DNA of 64,000 bases from Limnobaculum zhutongyuii (GTDB taxonomy: Bacteria > Pseudomonadota > Gammaproteobacteria > Enterobacterales > Enterobacteriaceae): the NCBI RefSeq assembly GCF_004295645.1, contig NZ_CP034752.1:1116001-1180000 (forward strand), in the 5' to 3' direction. Both the position numbers and the translations under genes were made by a program. The notes under the pieces were generated by a model. That model did not search any database, had not been told where the DNA came from, and saw only the letters and a program-made list of their open reading frames with translations. Positions 1 to 7,177 of this stretch are shown here, in pieces (the stretch's first letter is position 1; each line of letters begins with the position of its first letter).

Positions 1-7
1 AAGCCCT

Positions 8-208
8 CTAAGCTGCCTGAACTTTAGCTTTCAAACCCAAAGCAACCGCAATTTCATGTGCCGTACCAAACCGGGCTTTCATCCGACCATTTAAAACCGC
101 GTAAACATAACTAGTTTTAAAACCATGCTCCTGCGCCCAACCGTGGATAGTGGTTCCGTTAGCATGGAACTGAGCTTTCACCTGTTCTGGCGTCATTATC
201 TTTTGCAT
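8..208 (-). CDS. BcepMu gp16-like phage DNA-binding protein
   Basis: A 66-residue protein with a helix-turn-helix pattern (residues about 20-45, around GWAQEHGFKTSYVYAVLNGR) followed by an AHEIAVALGLK segment, as in the small Cro/gp16-type DNA-binding proteins of transposable phages. It is the first gene of the leftward, presumably early, operon and is divergent from the repressor at 300. A good ribosome binding site (AAGGAG on the minus strand, about 216-221) precedes the start. By position it would act as a Ner/Cro-like switch partner of the repressor; that role is inferred from family and context. Confidence 0.75.
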   Translation of the reverse strand: MQKIMTPEQVKAQFHANGTTIHGWAQEHGFKTSYVYAVLNGRMKARFGTAHEIAVALGLKAKVQAA

Positions 209-210
209 AG

Positions 211-299
211 TGCTTCTCCTTTATTTATGGAATACTTAATCATCACTTTAGTATCATTATTGTACTCAAATGAGAACATGTCAAGAGAATAGTATTCAT
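211..299. promoter_or_regulatory. divergent lysis/lysogeny control region
   Basis: The AT-rich gap between the leftward gp16-like gene and the rightward repressor. It holds short inverted elements of the same half-site: GAATACT at 230-236, AGTA...TACT as a dyad at 250-266, and AGTATTC at 291-297, the last running into the repressor start. Such spaced dyads between divergent phage regulators are typical operators. No single promoter box is convincing enough to place exactly. Confidence 0.45.
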
Positions 300-851
300 A
301 TGAAGACATTTGGCGAGCGATTAAAATCAGAAAGGATTCGCTTATCTCTAAGTCAAGAAGAGTTAGCTAATGCCGGTGGTGTAAAGCGAGGCGCGCAAAT
401 AAATTATGAAAAAAATGAAAGAACACCTGACTCCAACTACATGTCGTCAATTGCAAACATTGGTGTGGATATTCAGTATGTTCTTACAGGAAAACGAATG
501 ACTCGTGCCGAGGCGAAAAGACTAGGTATATTCAAGCCGGATGCCTACGTCGCTCAAACAATAGCCTCTATTGGCGATGATGACGACGAAAGCCGGGATG
601 AAGAACCATTCACTATGGCCCCACCAACTTACCGCCTCAACAAGGACGAATGGGAATTGATACAGCGTTTCCGATGCGCTGACCTAAAAACTAAGATGGA
701 AGTTATGCAATTGCTGTTAAGTGTGGATATGGCAGATAAAACCACTGACGATTACAAGCCAGAATCTAATGAAAATAAAAGTGCAGGTATCACTGTTTCT
801 GGTAGTGGTAACCGAGTAGCAGGAAGAAACTATAACGAACGGAAGAAATAG
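300..851 (+). CDS. cI-like phage repressor (XRE family HTH)
   Basis: A 183-residue protein from the ATG at 300. An in-frame ATG at 270 exists, but the family-like start MKTFGERLKSERIRLSLSQ begins at 300. Residues 1-65 form an XRE helix-turn-helix (LSQEELANAGGVKRGAQINYE), the DNA-binding part; the middle is acidic, and there is no LexA-type serine protease segment that I can see. This is the likely lysogeny repressor, facing the gp16-like gene. The last 20 residues carry GSGNRVAGRNY, which is matched by the start of the next gene (see findings); that tail is unusual for a repressor. Confidence 0.8.
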   Translation: MKTFGERLKSERIRLSLSQEELANAGGVKRGAQINYEKNERTPDSNYMSSIANIGVDIQYVLTGKRMTRAEAKRLGIFKPDAYVAQTIASIGDDDDESRDEEPFTMAPPTYRLNKDEWELIQRFRCADLKTKMEVMQLLLSVDMADKTTDDYKPESNENKSAGITVSGSGNRVAGRNYNERKK

Positions 852-869
852 CACTTAGGGAGGTAATTG

Positions 870-1235
870 ATGTCTGGCTTTAATATTTATGGGGATAATA
901 ATCGGGCAGCTGGGCGTGATTACCATGAGCATGCGGCACCTGATGTTTGTCCTCGCTGTGAAGACCGTCTTCTTAGTGCTGGTCGGGAATAGTGTCGGCA
1001 CTGTGAAGATGAGCACAATCGAATACAGAGAGAAAGGCTAATAAGAAAGATAATAAGAAACCGACTATTAGGCCGGTTCAGAATTGCTCTTTTTGCTCTG
1101 GTAGTCAGTGTGCTCTTTCTTGCTTACTCAGATAAGGATTTTAATGGGTATGCTAGTGTGGCATTTTTGATTTCTTTAGCTGCTTGTTGTGTTTTTAGTA
1201 ACGCATTAAAAAACTATCCACCAGATGATGACTAA
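870..1235 (+). pseudogene. zinc-ribbon plus two-helix membrane protein, interrupted by TAG
   Basis: A strong ribosome binding site (GGGAGG, 858-863) precedes an ATG at 870. The frame runs 121 codons to a TAA at 1233-1235, with one in-frame TAG at 990-992. Ahead of the TAG: an N-terminal GDNNRAAGRDY motif and CPRC. Directly after it: CRHC, completing a four-cysteine zinc ribbon, then a basic stretch and two hydrophobic helices (about codons 68-85 and 93-108), ending PPDDD. The intact reading on both sides argues for a recent nonsense mutation rather than two genes. The 5' piece alone would give a 40-residue peptide. I do not recognise the family. Confidence 0.6.
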
Positions 1236-1310
1236 TTAATTGATACAGATCTTACTAATTGAGTTGCTAGTATTTTTACGAGGCTTTATCTCTACTAATT
1301 ATATGTTATT

Positions 1311-1347
1311 TATAATCTAATAAATTAGACGTATTCATAAGAGGGGA
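1311..1347 (+). promoter_or_regulatory. -10 box and RBS ahead of accessory cassette
   Basis: A consensus TATAAT at 1311-1316 lies in a very AT-rich stretch, with a strong ribosome binding site (GAGGGGAA, 1341-1348) directly before the ATG at 1351. No good -35 hexamer is seen at the right distance. An own promoter would fit a lysogenically expressed accessory gene pair. Confidence 0.4.
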
Positions 1348-1350
1348 ATC

Positions 1351-2250
1351 ATGGTTAATAGTGCAAGTTCCGAAAGAAAATATAAAATTGAATTTTTTCA
1401 ACTAGATATGACTATTACCGCAGATTACCCTTCTCCTTGGGAAGTGTTTTCAGCTATTACCGAGGAAGGTGCGGAAACTTCATTAAACTCAGGTGGGATA
1501 ACAAGAGATATTTGGGGATTACGAGATCGGAATCGACCATTATCTTTTGTTGGTGAGTTCCGAAAGTTCCGTACAACAGATGTGCCCGAGATTGGCGAGG
1601 TGGGAAGCCCAGCTGAAGATATAGAATTAGACGAAAACGAAGGTATTATTGAGAAGAATTTTTTTGTGTACTACAGAAATCATCGACTTCTTGGTTGGCA
1701 CAATAATTCACATGCTGGCGGGGCTAAACATTTAGCAACTTTCTTAAGTAATCTGTTAGGCATCAAAGTAAAATTAAACCCCGTCTTGAAAACGGATGCC
1801 ATCCGGCGATTAATGAATGGTAATACAACTGTAAAAAAAATTAGTGTTAGTATTCCAAGACCTACTAATCCTGAATTATATCCAGATGATGACTTTGGTC
1901 GACAAACTATTGATATGATGGACCATATGTCAGCTGATAGTCTCCGTCTAGAGCTAGGTATTAATTCAAGGAGAGGAGACTCTGCGGGTGCCCTAGCTGA
2001 TCGTATTAAACAAGCATTACGGGCCTTTGCTAGTTCAGGTGCAACAACCGCTAAAGCGCAAGTTATTGAAGATGGCATTGAATACCCTATAGATTTGATT
2101 GCCGATCGCATAATTTCATTTCAATCAGTCGAAACTAATGCACGTTTTCCTCCTAGTGGTACTATGTATCGATTGATTGATGATGCAAAACGTGATTGCC
2201 AAGAGGATATCGATGGCTATTTTGGTACGTTGGAAAACGCTCTTACCTAG
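1351..2250 (+). CDS. unknown 299-aa soluble protein of prophage accessory cassette
   Basis: I do not recognise this protein. It has no signal peptide or membrane segment. The N-terminal two thirds looks like a mixed alpha/beta domain (KIEFFQLDMT at residues 11-20; NFFVYYRNHRLLGWH around 103-117; HLATFLSNLLGIKVKLNPVL around 127-146; VKKISVSIPRP around 161-171). The last 100 residues are more helical and charged. The gene is AT-rich compared with the phage core, sits between repressor and holin where Mu-type phages carry optional genes, and overlaps the following membrane-protein gene by 38 bases, so the two are probably translated together. A soluble sensor/effector plus membrane protein is a layout common in phage-exclusion and defence systems; that function is inference only. 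Confidence 0.7.
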   Translation: MVNSASSERKYKIEFFQLDMTITADYPSPWEVFSAITEEGAETSLNSGGITRDIWGLRDRNRPLSFVGEFRKFRTTDVPEIGEVGSPAEDIELDENEGIIEKNFFVYYRNHRLLGWHNNSHAGGAKHLATFLSNLLGIKVKLNPVLKTDAIRRLMNGNTTVKKISVSIPRPTNPELYPDDDFGRQTIDMMDHMSADSLRLELGINSRRGDSAGALADRIKQALRAFASSGATTAKAQVIEDGIEYPIDLIADRIISFQSVETNARFPPSGTMYRLIDDAKRDCQEDIDGYFGTLENALT

Positions 2251-2647
2251 AATACTTCTCAGTATTCTATTGGGTTACGTTTTCTGGCGTTTTGGTAAGA
2301 GTATCAATTATAGTGAGCTACGCAGCATCGCTAGTGTTCTTATTGGTTTGTCTGGAACATTACTAGGATTTCTTATCACAGCAATGGCCTTAATCACGGC
2401 TATTATGGACAGAACGTTGATCGCAAACATGAGGCGAACTGGTCACTATAATAGATTGATTAGTGATACATTTTTCACATGTTCGATCTTATTATCACTT
2501 ATTGTTTGTTCAATAATTAGCCTGCTTGTTAGTGATAACTTTGTAAGCCAAATTTTTACCGTTGTTATATTTATGGCTACATTGAGTCTTACTTATCTGA
2601 TTGAAACAGGAAGACGTTTCTATATTATTATTTCAACTCTTTCATGA
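2213..2647 (+). CDS. unknown small four-helix membrane protein of accessory cassette
   Basis: A 144-residue protein from the ATG at 2213, chosen because a ribosome binding site (AAGAGGA, 2201-2207) sits at the right distance; an upstream ATG at 2177 lacks one. Four hydrophobic stretches are visible: about residues 11-25, 32-55 (IGLSGTLLGFLITAMALIT), 75-95 and 103-122. Loops are short; an ISDTF segment lies between helices 2 and 3. The start overlaps the end of the 299-aa gene and an intrinsic terminator follows, so the two form a closed unit. It could be a pore or membrane anchor for the soluble partner. No named family recognised. Confidence 0.65.
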   Translation: MAILVRWKTLLPRILLSILLGYVFWRFGKSINYSELRSIASVLIGLSGTLLGFLITAMALITAIMDRTLIANMRRTGHYNRLISDTFFTCSILLSLIVCSIISLLVSDNFVSQIFTVVIFMATLSLTYLIETGRRFYIIISTLS

Positions 2648-2658
2648 ATTGATTCAGT

Positions 2659-2676
2659 TTTAATCACGGCTAAAAT
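2659..2676 (+). promoter_or_regulatory. late element copy 1 (lysis/head operon)
   Basis: TTTAA-N7-TAAAAT, 60 bases ahead of the holin start. The same 18-bp pattern occurs at 10404, 16026 and 22160, each ahead of a late transcription unit. A TACTAT at 2697-2702, 20 bases downstream, could serve as the -10 box. Confidence 0.5.
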
Positions 2677-2689
2677 ACCAAAACCCCAG

Positions 2690-2713
2690 CACCGCCTACT
2701 ATGGCGGTGTTTT
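2690..2713 (+). terminator. intrinsic terminator of accessory cassette
   Basis: Perfect 7-bp stem CACCGCC / GGCGGTG with a 6-base loop followed by TTTT. It closes the accessory unit just ahead of the lysis genes and overlaps the proposed late promoter region of the first late operon. Confidence 0.75.
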
Positions 2714-2735
2714 CAATTTTATTGGGGTTTAAATC

Positions 2736-3104
2736 ATGTCGTTATTAAAAAGTGTCCGCCAACATCGTTTACTGACCTGGGCGTTAGCCACCGTCATCCT
2801 GCTCGGCGTTATCGCCGTTCTGTCACCACAGCAGTTACCTGTCACCCTCTATAAGCTTTCTCTGGTCTCCTTAGCTGCGGTGATCGGGTATCACTTAGAC
2901 CGGGCATTATTTCCTTATGCCAGCCCCGGTAGTTACTTGGTTGATAACTGGAAAGCTATCAGTGCTCACCCGATTAACGGAGTGGATAAACTTGAACCTG
3001 AATACCCGGTAATTAGTGGTTATCAGCGTATCTTCGCCGCTGTTCTGTTACGCCGGGCGATTGTCGTCATGGCCGTTATTCTTGGCGTAACACTGGGGCT
3101 GTAA
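2736..3104 (+). CDS. putative phage holin
   Basis: A 122-residue protein with hydrophobic segments at about residues 13-30, 33-52 and 100-121, and a hydrophilic central part. It is the first gene of the lysis cassette, two bases ahead of the endolysin start, and matches the putative holins found in this position in BcepMu-like phages. It would form the inner-membrane hole that lets the muralytic enzyme act. Confidence 0.7.
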   Translation: MSLLKSVRQHRLLTWALATVILLGVIAVLSPQQLPVTLYKLSLVSLAAVIGYHLDRALFPYASPGSYLVDNWKAISAHPINGVDKLEPEYPVISGYQRIFAAVLLRRAIVVMAVILGVTLGL

Positions 3105-3106
3105 TC

Positions 3107-3718
3107 ATGAGAGCCGTTATCTTATTCATCTTATTGATAACGGCCTGTCACCCGGTGCTGGCTTCAACAATACCGGCTGATGCGGCCCGTTATAAGCGCG
3201 ACCTTATCCGCGTTTCTCATGCTGAATGGGGACTGGATGCACCGGTAGCCACTTTCGCTGCCCAAATCCATCAAGAAAGCCGCTGGCGCACTGATGCCCG
3301 TTCGCCAGTCGGTGCTATCGGCTTAGCTCAGTTCATGCCAGGAACATCAAAGTGGATTGCCGGTACCTATCCTGATCGCCTCGACGGTAATCAACCCTAT
3401 AACCCGATGTGGGCTCTACAAGCGCTGGTTATCTATAACCGATGGCATTACCAGCGTATCTCCGCGCAGACCGATTGTGACCGCTGGGCCTTCACGCTAA
3501 GCGCCTACAACGGTGGTTTGGGTTGGGTTCAACGTGACAAGAAGAAGGCAGCGGCTCAGGGACTTGATGCCAGCCGTTATTGGGGCTCGGTTGAGTATGT
3601 TAATGCCGGGCGCAGCGCTGCCAACTTTAAGGAAAATCGGGGTTATCCAGAGCGAATCATTAACCGCTGGCAACCGCTATATCAGGATGCTGGCTGGGGG
3701 GGCGGTGTATGCGATTAA
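3107..3718 (+). CDS. phage endolysin, SLT-type lytic transglycosylase
   Basis: A 203-residue protein with an N-terminal hydrophobic signal (residues 1-20, ending near ACHPVLAS) and a soluble lytic transglycosylase domain: QIHQESRW carries the catalytic Glu, followed by GAIGLAQFMPGT and later TLSAYNGGLGW, the standard SLT motifs. It cleaves the glycan strands of peptidoglycan during lysis. The signal sequence suggests Sec-dependent export, possibly as a SAR endolysin. The 3' end overlaps the Rz gene by 10 bases. Confidence 0.88.
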   Translation: MRAVILFILLITACHPVLASTIPADAARYKRDLIRVSHAEWGLDAPVATFAAQIHQESRWRTDARSPVGAIGLAQFMPGTSKWIAGTYPDRLDGNQPYNPMWALQALVIYNRWHYQRISAQTDCDRWAFTLSAYNGGLGWVQRDKKKAAAQGLDASRYWGSVEYVNAGRSAANFKENRGYPERIINRWQPLYQDAGWGGGVCD

Positions 3719-4122
3719 GAACGATATACCTCATTTTCAGCGTTATTGCTCTGGTGCTGGGTTTCTCCCGCTATTACTACCAACAGGGATTATCCCAAGG
3801 CCAATTGGATTGCGCTCAAGGTAAAGCTGAATCGGCACAAAGCCAGTTGAGTCAGTTTGTATCTGCCAGCCAGCAGTTGGCAACTAATGCAAACCGAGCC
3901 AGCAAAACCCTGTCGGTAAAAATAGCGGCCCGAACGGCTGCTGACCAACATAGTACTCAGGAGATCCGCTATGTACTTAAAACCGTTACTCGCAATCGCT
4001 GTGAGTTTCCTCCTGATGTCATGCACCAACTTGAACAGGCCAGACTACGAGCCAATCAGGCTGCTACCAGCGGCATTGGCAGTGGGCTGTCTCCCTCTGC
4101 CAGCACCGGAGAACAACGGTGA
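3709..4122 (+). CDS. Rz-like inner-membrane spanin
   Basis: A 137-residue protein with one N-terminal membrane helix (TIYLIFSVIALVLGFSRYYY) and a long Gln/Ala/Ser-rich periplasmic coiled-coil region. It lies directly after the endolysin and holds the Rz1 gene in another frame, the classic spanin arrangement. With Rz1 it would fuse inner and outer membranes in the last step of lysis. Confidence 0.75.
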   Translation: MRLRTIYLIFSVIALVLGFSRYYYQQGLSQGQLDCAQGKAESAQSQLSQFVSASQQLATNANRASKTLSVKIAARTAADQHSTQEIRYVLKTVTRNRCEFPPDVMHQLEQARLRANQAATSGIGSGLSPSASTGEQR

Positions 4123-4234
4123 TGACGCTATCGTTATTGCATTAAAACAGGCTTATGACGGCTATGGCCTGTGTGCCGGGCGCTACGTTGAGTTACTTAA
4201 TTATCTACAGGATTCAGACGATGGACGACATTGA
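3971..4234 (+). CDS. Rz1-like outer-membrane spanin lipoprotein
   Basis: An 87-residue lipoprotein in a different frame, starting inside Rz and running past its end. The lipobox LLMSC at residues 14-18 follows a short hydrophobic signal, giving a lipid-modified Cys18. Unlike lambda Rz1 it extends well beyond the Rz stop and overlaps the start of the DksA/TraR-like gene by 14 bases. Residues around 42-51 (LPLPAPENNG) are proline-rich, as usual for Rz1. Confidence 0.72.
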   Translation: MYLKPLLAIAVSFLLMSCTNLNRPDYEPIRLLPAALAVGCLPLPAPENNGDDAIVIALKQAYDGYGLCAGRYVELLNYLQDSDDGRH

Positions 4235-4427
4235 TCGCGCTAGTGAGCTGGAAACTCAGCAACGGGAACGCGCACTAATAGCACGTAATCAGCAGCCAAA
4301 AGGCATTGGCAGCCTAACATGCCTAGCTTGTGGTGACGCTATACCAGAAAAGCGCCGCCAGTTACTGCCAAGCACAACCCTCTGTGTTGACTGCCAGCAG
4401 ATGGAAGAAAAAAGGATGAGACGATGA
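4221..4427 (+). CDS. TraR/DksA-type C4 zinc-finger protein
   Basis: Starts at the ATG at 4221, giving 68 residues (MDDIDRASELETQQRERAL). The C-terminal half has the TraR/DksA C4 zinc finger: CLACG (two Cys) and CVDC (two Cys) with PEKRRQLLPS between. Family members bind the secondary channel of RNA polymerase and alter promoter choice; in transposable phages they occur at this position among the lysis/packaging genes. It may therefore favour phage or repress stable-RNA transcription, which is inference. Confidence 0.85.
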   Translation: MDDIDRASELETQQRERALIARNQQPKGIGSLTCLACGDAIPEKRRQLLPSTTLCVDCQQMEEKRMRR

Positions 4428-4732
4428 ACTTCACTGATATGAATTTTAGCTTCAGTGCCATGCAATGGTTAGTCACAGCGGCCATCGGTATCTATTCATG
4501 GCTGATGAGTCGGCAATCTGCCAGCGGTAAGGAACTGTTAGAACTCCGAACCCGGATTATTGCCCTGGAAGAGCAGATCCGCCATACCCCGTCACAGAAT
4601 CTGGTAAATGATTTACATGGGGATATGAAAGCCATCCGGGCAGAAATGCAAGGTATGCGTGAAACCATGCAACCGCTAGTAAAAGGGCTTGATCGCGTTA
4701 ATGACTACCTGATGAGGAGCAAGCAATCATGA
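4424..4732 (+). CDS. DUF2730-type phage protein
   Basis: A 102-residue protein with one N-terminal membrane helix (about residues 11-27, MQWLVTAAIGIYSWLM) followed by a charged coiled coil. This pattern and the position ahead of the small terminase match the DUF2730 proteins of Mu-like phages. Overlaps the neighbouring genes by ATGA-type junctions. Function unknown. Confidence 0.75.
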   Translation: MNFTDMNFSFSAMQWLVTAAIGIYSWLMSRQSASGKELLELRTRIIALEEQIRHTPSQNLVNDLHGDMKAIRAEMQGMRETMQPLVKGLDRVNDYLMRSKQS

Positions 4733-5019
4733 GTTATGCCGAGTTTTTAAGAGAAGACCAACGGTTAGTGATGTTGCGATTACTGGCAGAACTGCCCGCA
4801 TACAGCGCTAACAGTTCAGTTTTATACAGCGCTTTAAGCCAGTATGGCCATTATCCCAGCCGTGATGCTATCAAAAGTGAATTGTACTGGCTTCAGGAAC
4901 AAGGTCTGGTGTCATTGAATGATATTGGTACGGTTGTTGTAGCAACTCTCACACCAAGAGGTCTTGATGTCTCTTCAGGCCGTGCCATTGTGCCTGGCGT
5001 GAAGCGTCCGGGGGCTTAA
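4729..5019 (+). CDS. VpaChn25_0724-type winged-helix phage protein
   Basis: A 96-residue ArsR-like winged helix-turn-helix protein: LLAELPAYSANSSVLYSAL, then a recognition region SRDAIKSELYWLQEQGLV, and a C-terminal RGLDVSSGR...VPGVKRPG. The pattern is that of the conserved small phage family annotated VpaChn25_0724, always found between DUF2730 and the small terminase gene in BcepMu-like phages. A role in DNA packaging or late regulation is not established. Confidence 0.75.
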   Translation: MSYAEFLREDQRLVMLRLLAELPAYSANSSVLYSALSQYGHYPSRDAIKSELYWLQEQGLVSLNDIGTVVVATLTPRGLDVSSGRAIVPGVKRPGA

Positions 5020-5021
5020 TC

Positions 5022-5570
5022 ATGGGACGTAAATCCACCATCCACAAACTTGATCCTTCTGTTCGTAGTCATATTGAACAGTTGCTACGCGATGACCGAC
5101 TAACGCTGGATGAAATGTTGGAGAATATCAGGGCTAAATACCCACAAACTGATGCACCAAGCCGTTCTAGTCTCTACCGCTACCGTGCTGGCTTTGAGGA
5201 AATGACTCAAAGCCTAAGGGAAATAGAGACCGCATCCCGCGTTCTGGTTGATGAACTGGGGGATGGTATTGGTGATAAAGCCGGTGCGCTATTAGCTCAG
5301 GCAGTAACAACTTTGGCCACCCGAGCAGCCTTCAATGCCCACGAGCGCGATGATATTTCAATTAAAGAAGTGGGTGAGCTATCTCGTGCAGCTAGAGCAG
5401 CCATGCAGGCCCGAACCATGAGCCTCAAAGAGCGTCAGGAAATTGAGAAAGTCACTCGAGATAAGCTCTTGCGTGAGCAAGAGTCAAACCTTCAAAAAGA
5501 AGCGAAAGCTCAAGGGCTGGATGAGAATGCCGTTCAATTCTGGCGTGAGAAAATCTTGGGGATCAAGTGA
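5022..5570 (+). CDS. terminase small subunit-like (DUF3486)
   Basis: A 182-residue protein with an N-terminal helix-turn-helix-like segment (RKSTIHKLDPSVRSHIEQLL...SRSSLYRYR), then long charged helices. This is the Mu gp27/DUF3486 family placed directly ahead of the large terminase; it would recognise phage DNA for packaging. The stop overlaps the next start. Confidence 0.82.
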   Translation: MGRKSTIHKLDPSVRSHIEQLLRDDRLTLDEMLENIRAKYPQTDAPSRSSLYRYRAGFEEMTQSLREIETASRVLVDELGDGIGDKAGALLAQAVTTLATRAAFNAHERDDISIKEVGELSRAARAAMQARTMSLKERQEIEKVTRDKLLREQESNLQKEAKAQGLDENAVQFWREKILGIK

Positions 5571-7177
5571 TGAAGCCGCTAGCCTCAACCTTACGTGTTA
5601 TTGAATGGGACGAATTACCGTCCCGTGCGCGTGATATTCCCAATAACTTTAACCCAACGGCTGAGGGTGTGCTGATGGCGCACCAGATTGAGGTTTTGAA
5701 GATTAAAACCTCTATTCTCGCCGTACCTAAAGGGAGACGTACCGGTATTACCTTTGCCTTTGGCTTTGAGGCGGTACTGACAGCGGCATCACAGAAAGCG
5801 ATTGGGGGTATGGATGTCTTCTATATCGGTGATACCAAGGAAAAAGGCTTAGAGTTCATTGGGTACTGTGCCAAATTCTCCCGTGTTATTGCGGAACAGC
5901 AAAGTGCTTCAGTTTCCAGCATCGAAGAGTTCTTATTTGAAGATCAGGATGAGAACGGTAAAACCCGCCATATAACCGCTTACCGTATCCGCTATTCATC
6001 CGGTTATCAGGTTGTCGCACTCTCATCCCGCCCAGCGAATATCCGAGGTTTACAAGGGTTGGTTATTATTGATGAAGCGGCATTCCATCAAGATGTTCAA
6101 GGGGTACTGGATGCAGCTACTGCCCTGCTAATTTGGGGTGGGCGCATTATCGTTATCTCTTCCCACAAGGGTAAAAGTAATCCATTCAATCAGTTTGTTA
6201 ATGATATTGAAAATGGTCTTTATGGGCCTGATGCCTCTGTATATCGGGTGACGTTTGATGATGCTGTGGCGAACGGACTCTTTGAGCGCGTTTGTTTCAT
6301 GAAAGGTGAAGTCCCAACAGTCGAAAGCAAAAAAGCCTGGTATACCCGGATTCGTAACGCGTATGGCCCCCGTAAAGCGGCAATGCGTGAGGAACTTGAT
6401 GCTATTCCGCGTGATGGTAATGGTGTGTGTATTCCGGGTGTCTGGATTGAAAACGCCATGCCACCCAGTCCCGATCGCGTGGTGCTACGTCTGGTTCTGG
6501 ATGATGACTTTGCTAAAAAGCCCATGTTTGAGCGAACCGCTTTTGCTGAAGACTGGATCAAGCGTTATCTAGATCCGGTTATCGCTAGGTTAGATAAAAA
6601 CTTACGTTATTCCTTTGGTGATGACTTTGCCCGGCATCGTGACTTTTCATCCATTTTACTGATGGCCACCTTGCCAAACCTTTACCGTGATGTGCCCCTA
6701 ATTATCGAAATGCACAAGGTGCCCACTCGCCAGCAGGAGCAAATCCTCTGGCATTTACTCCGGGCTATTCAACGCTTCTCTGGTGCGATGGATGCTACCG
6801 GCCCCGGCCAGACATTGGCTGAATATACCGCTGACGAATTTGGTCATGACCGCATTGCTCAGGTCAGTTTAAGCCGCTCATGGTATGGCACGTGGATGCC
6901 TAAGATGATCCAGGGATTTGAGGACGGCATTATCACCTTACCCGCTGACGATAACGTCAAACAGGATATTCACTCCATAGAAGAGATTGACGGTATTCCT
7001 ATGCTGTCGTCTGTTCGCAAAGAAGATTTGAAAGAACCAGAGCTCTATCGCCATGGTGACACGGCCATTGCACTGGTTTTAGCCTGGTATGCCTCCATTG
7101 AAATGAGTAAAGGCCCGGTCAAGGCCCATTCACGTGGTAAACGGGCAACCACACAACTGTTAAAAGGATACAAATAA
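5570..7177 (+). CDS. phage terminase large subunit (Mu gp28-like)
   Basis: About 535 residues; the ATG at 5570 is taken as start (the ATG codon pair begins at GTGATGAAGCC). The ATPase region has a Walker A-like PKGRRTGITF near residue 52 and a Walker B GLVIIDEAAF near residue 166. The C-terminal half has SFGDDFARHRDFSS and FSGAMDATGPGQ, consistent with the RNase H-like headful nuclease. It pumps phage DNA into the prohead. Length and motifs are intact. Confidence 0.9.
   Translation: MKPLASTLRVIEWDELPSRARDIPNNFNPTAEGVLMAHQIEVLKIKTSILAVPKGRRTGITFAFGFEAVLTAASQKAIGGMDVFYIGDTKEKGLEFIGYCAKFSRVIAEQQSASVSSIEEFLFEDQDENGKTRHITAYRIRYSSGYQVVALSSRPANIRGLQGLVIIDEAAFHQDVQGVLDAATALLIWGGRIIVISSHKGKSNPFNQFVNDIENGLYGPDASVYRVTFDDAVANGLFERVCFMKGEVPTVESKKAWYTRIRNAYGPRKAAMREELDAIPRDGNGVCIPGVWIENAMPPSPDRVVLRLVLDDDFAKKPMFERTAFAEDWIKRYLDPVIARLDKNLRYSFGDDFARHRDFSSILLMATLPNLYRDVPLIIEMHKVPTRQQEQILWHLLRAIQRFSGAMDATGPGQTLAEYTADEFGHDRIAQVSLSRSWYGTWMPKMIQGFEDGIITLPADDNVKQDIHSIEEIDGIPMLSSVRKEDLKEPELYRHGDTAIALVLAWYASIEMSKGPVKAHSRGKRATTQLLKGYK

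Noticed and set aside
1680..2111. 143-codon open frame on the minus strand inside the 299-aa gene
   Set aside because: No RBS or family likeness; it is the shadow of the sense gene, as are the similar antisense frames in terminase, tape measure, pepN and the porin.
1351..2647. Kiwa (KwaAB) defence system
   Set aside because: A four-helix membrane protein with a soluble protein of about 300 residues recalls Kiwa, but the gene order is reversed and I see no specific sequence match. Left unassigned.
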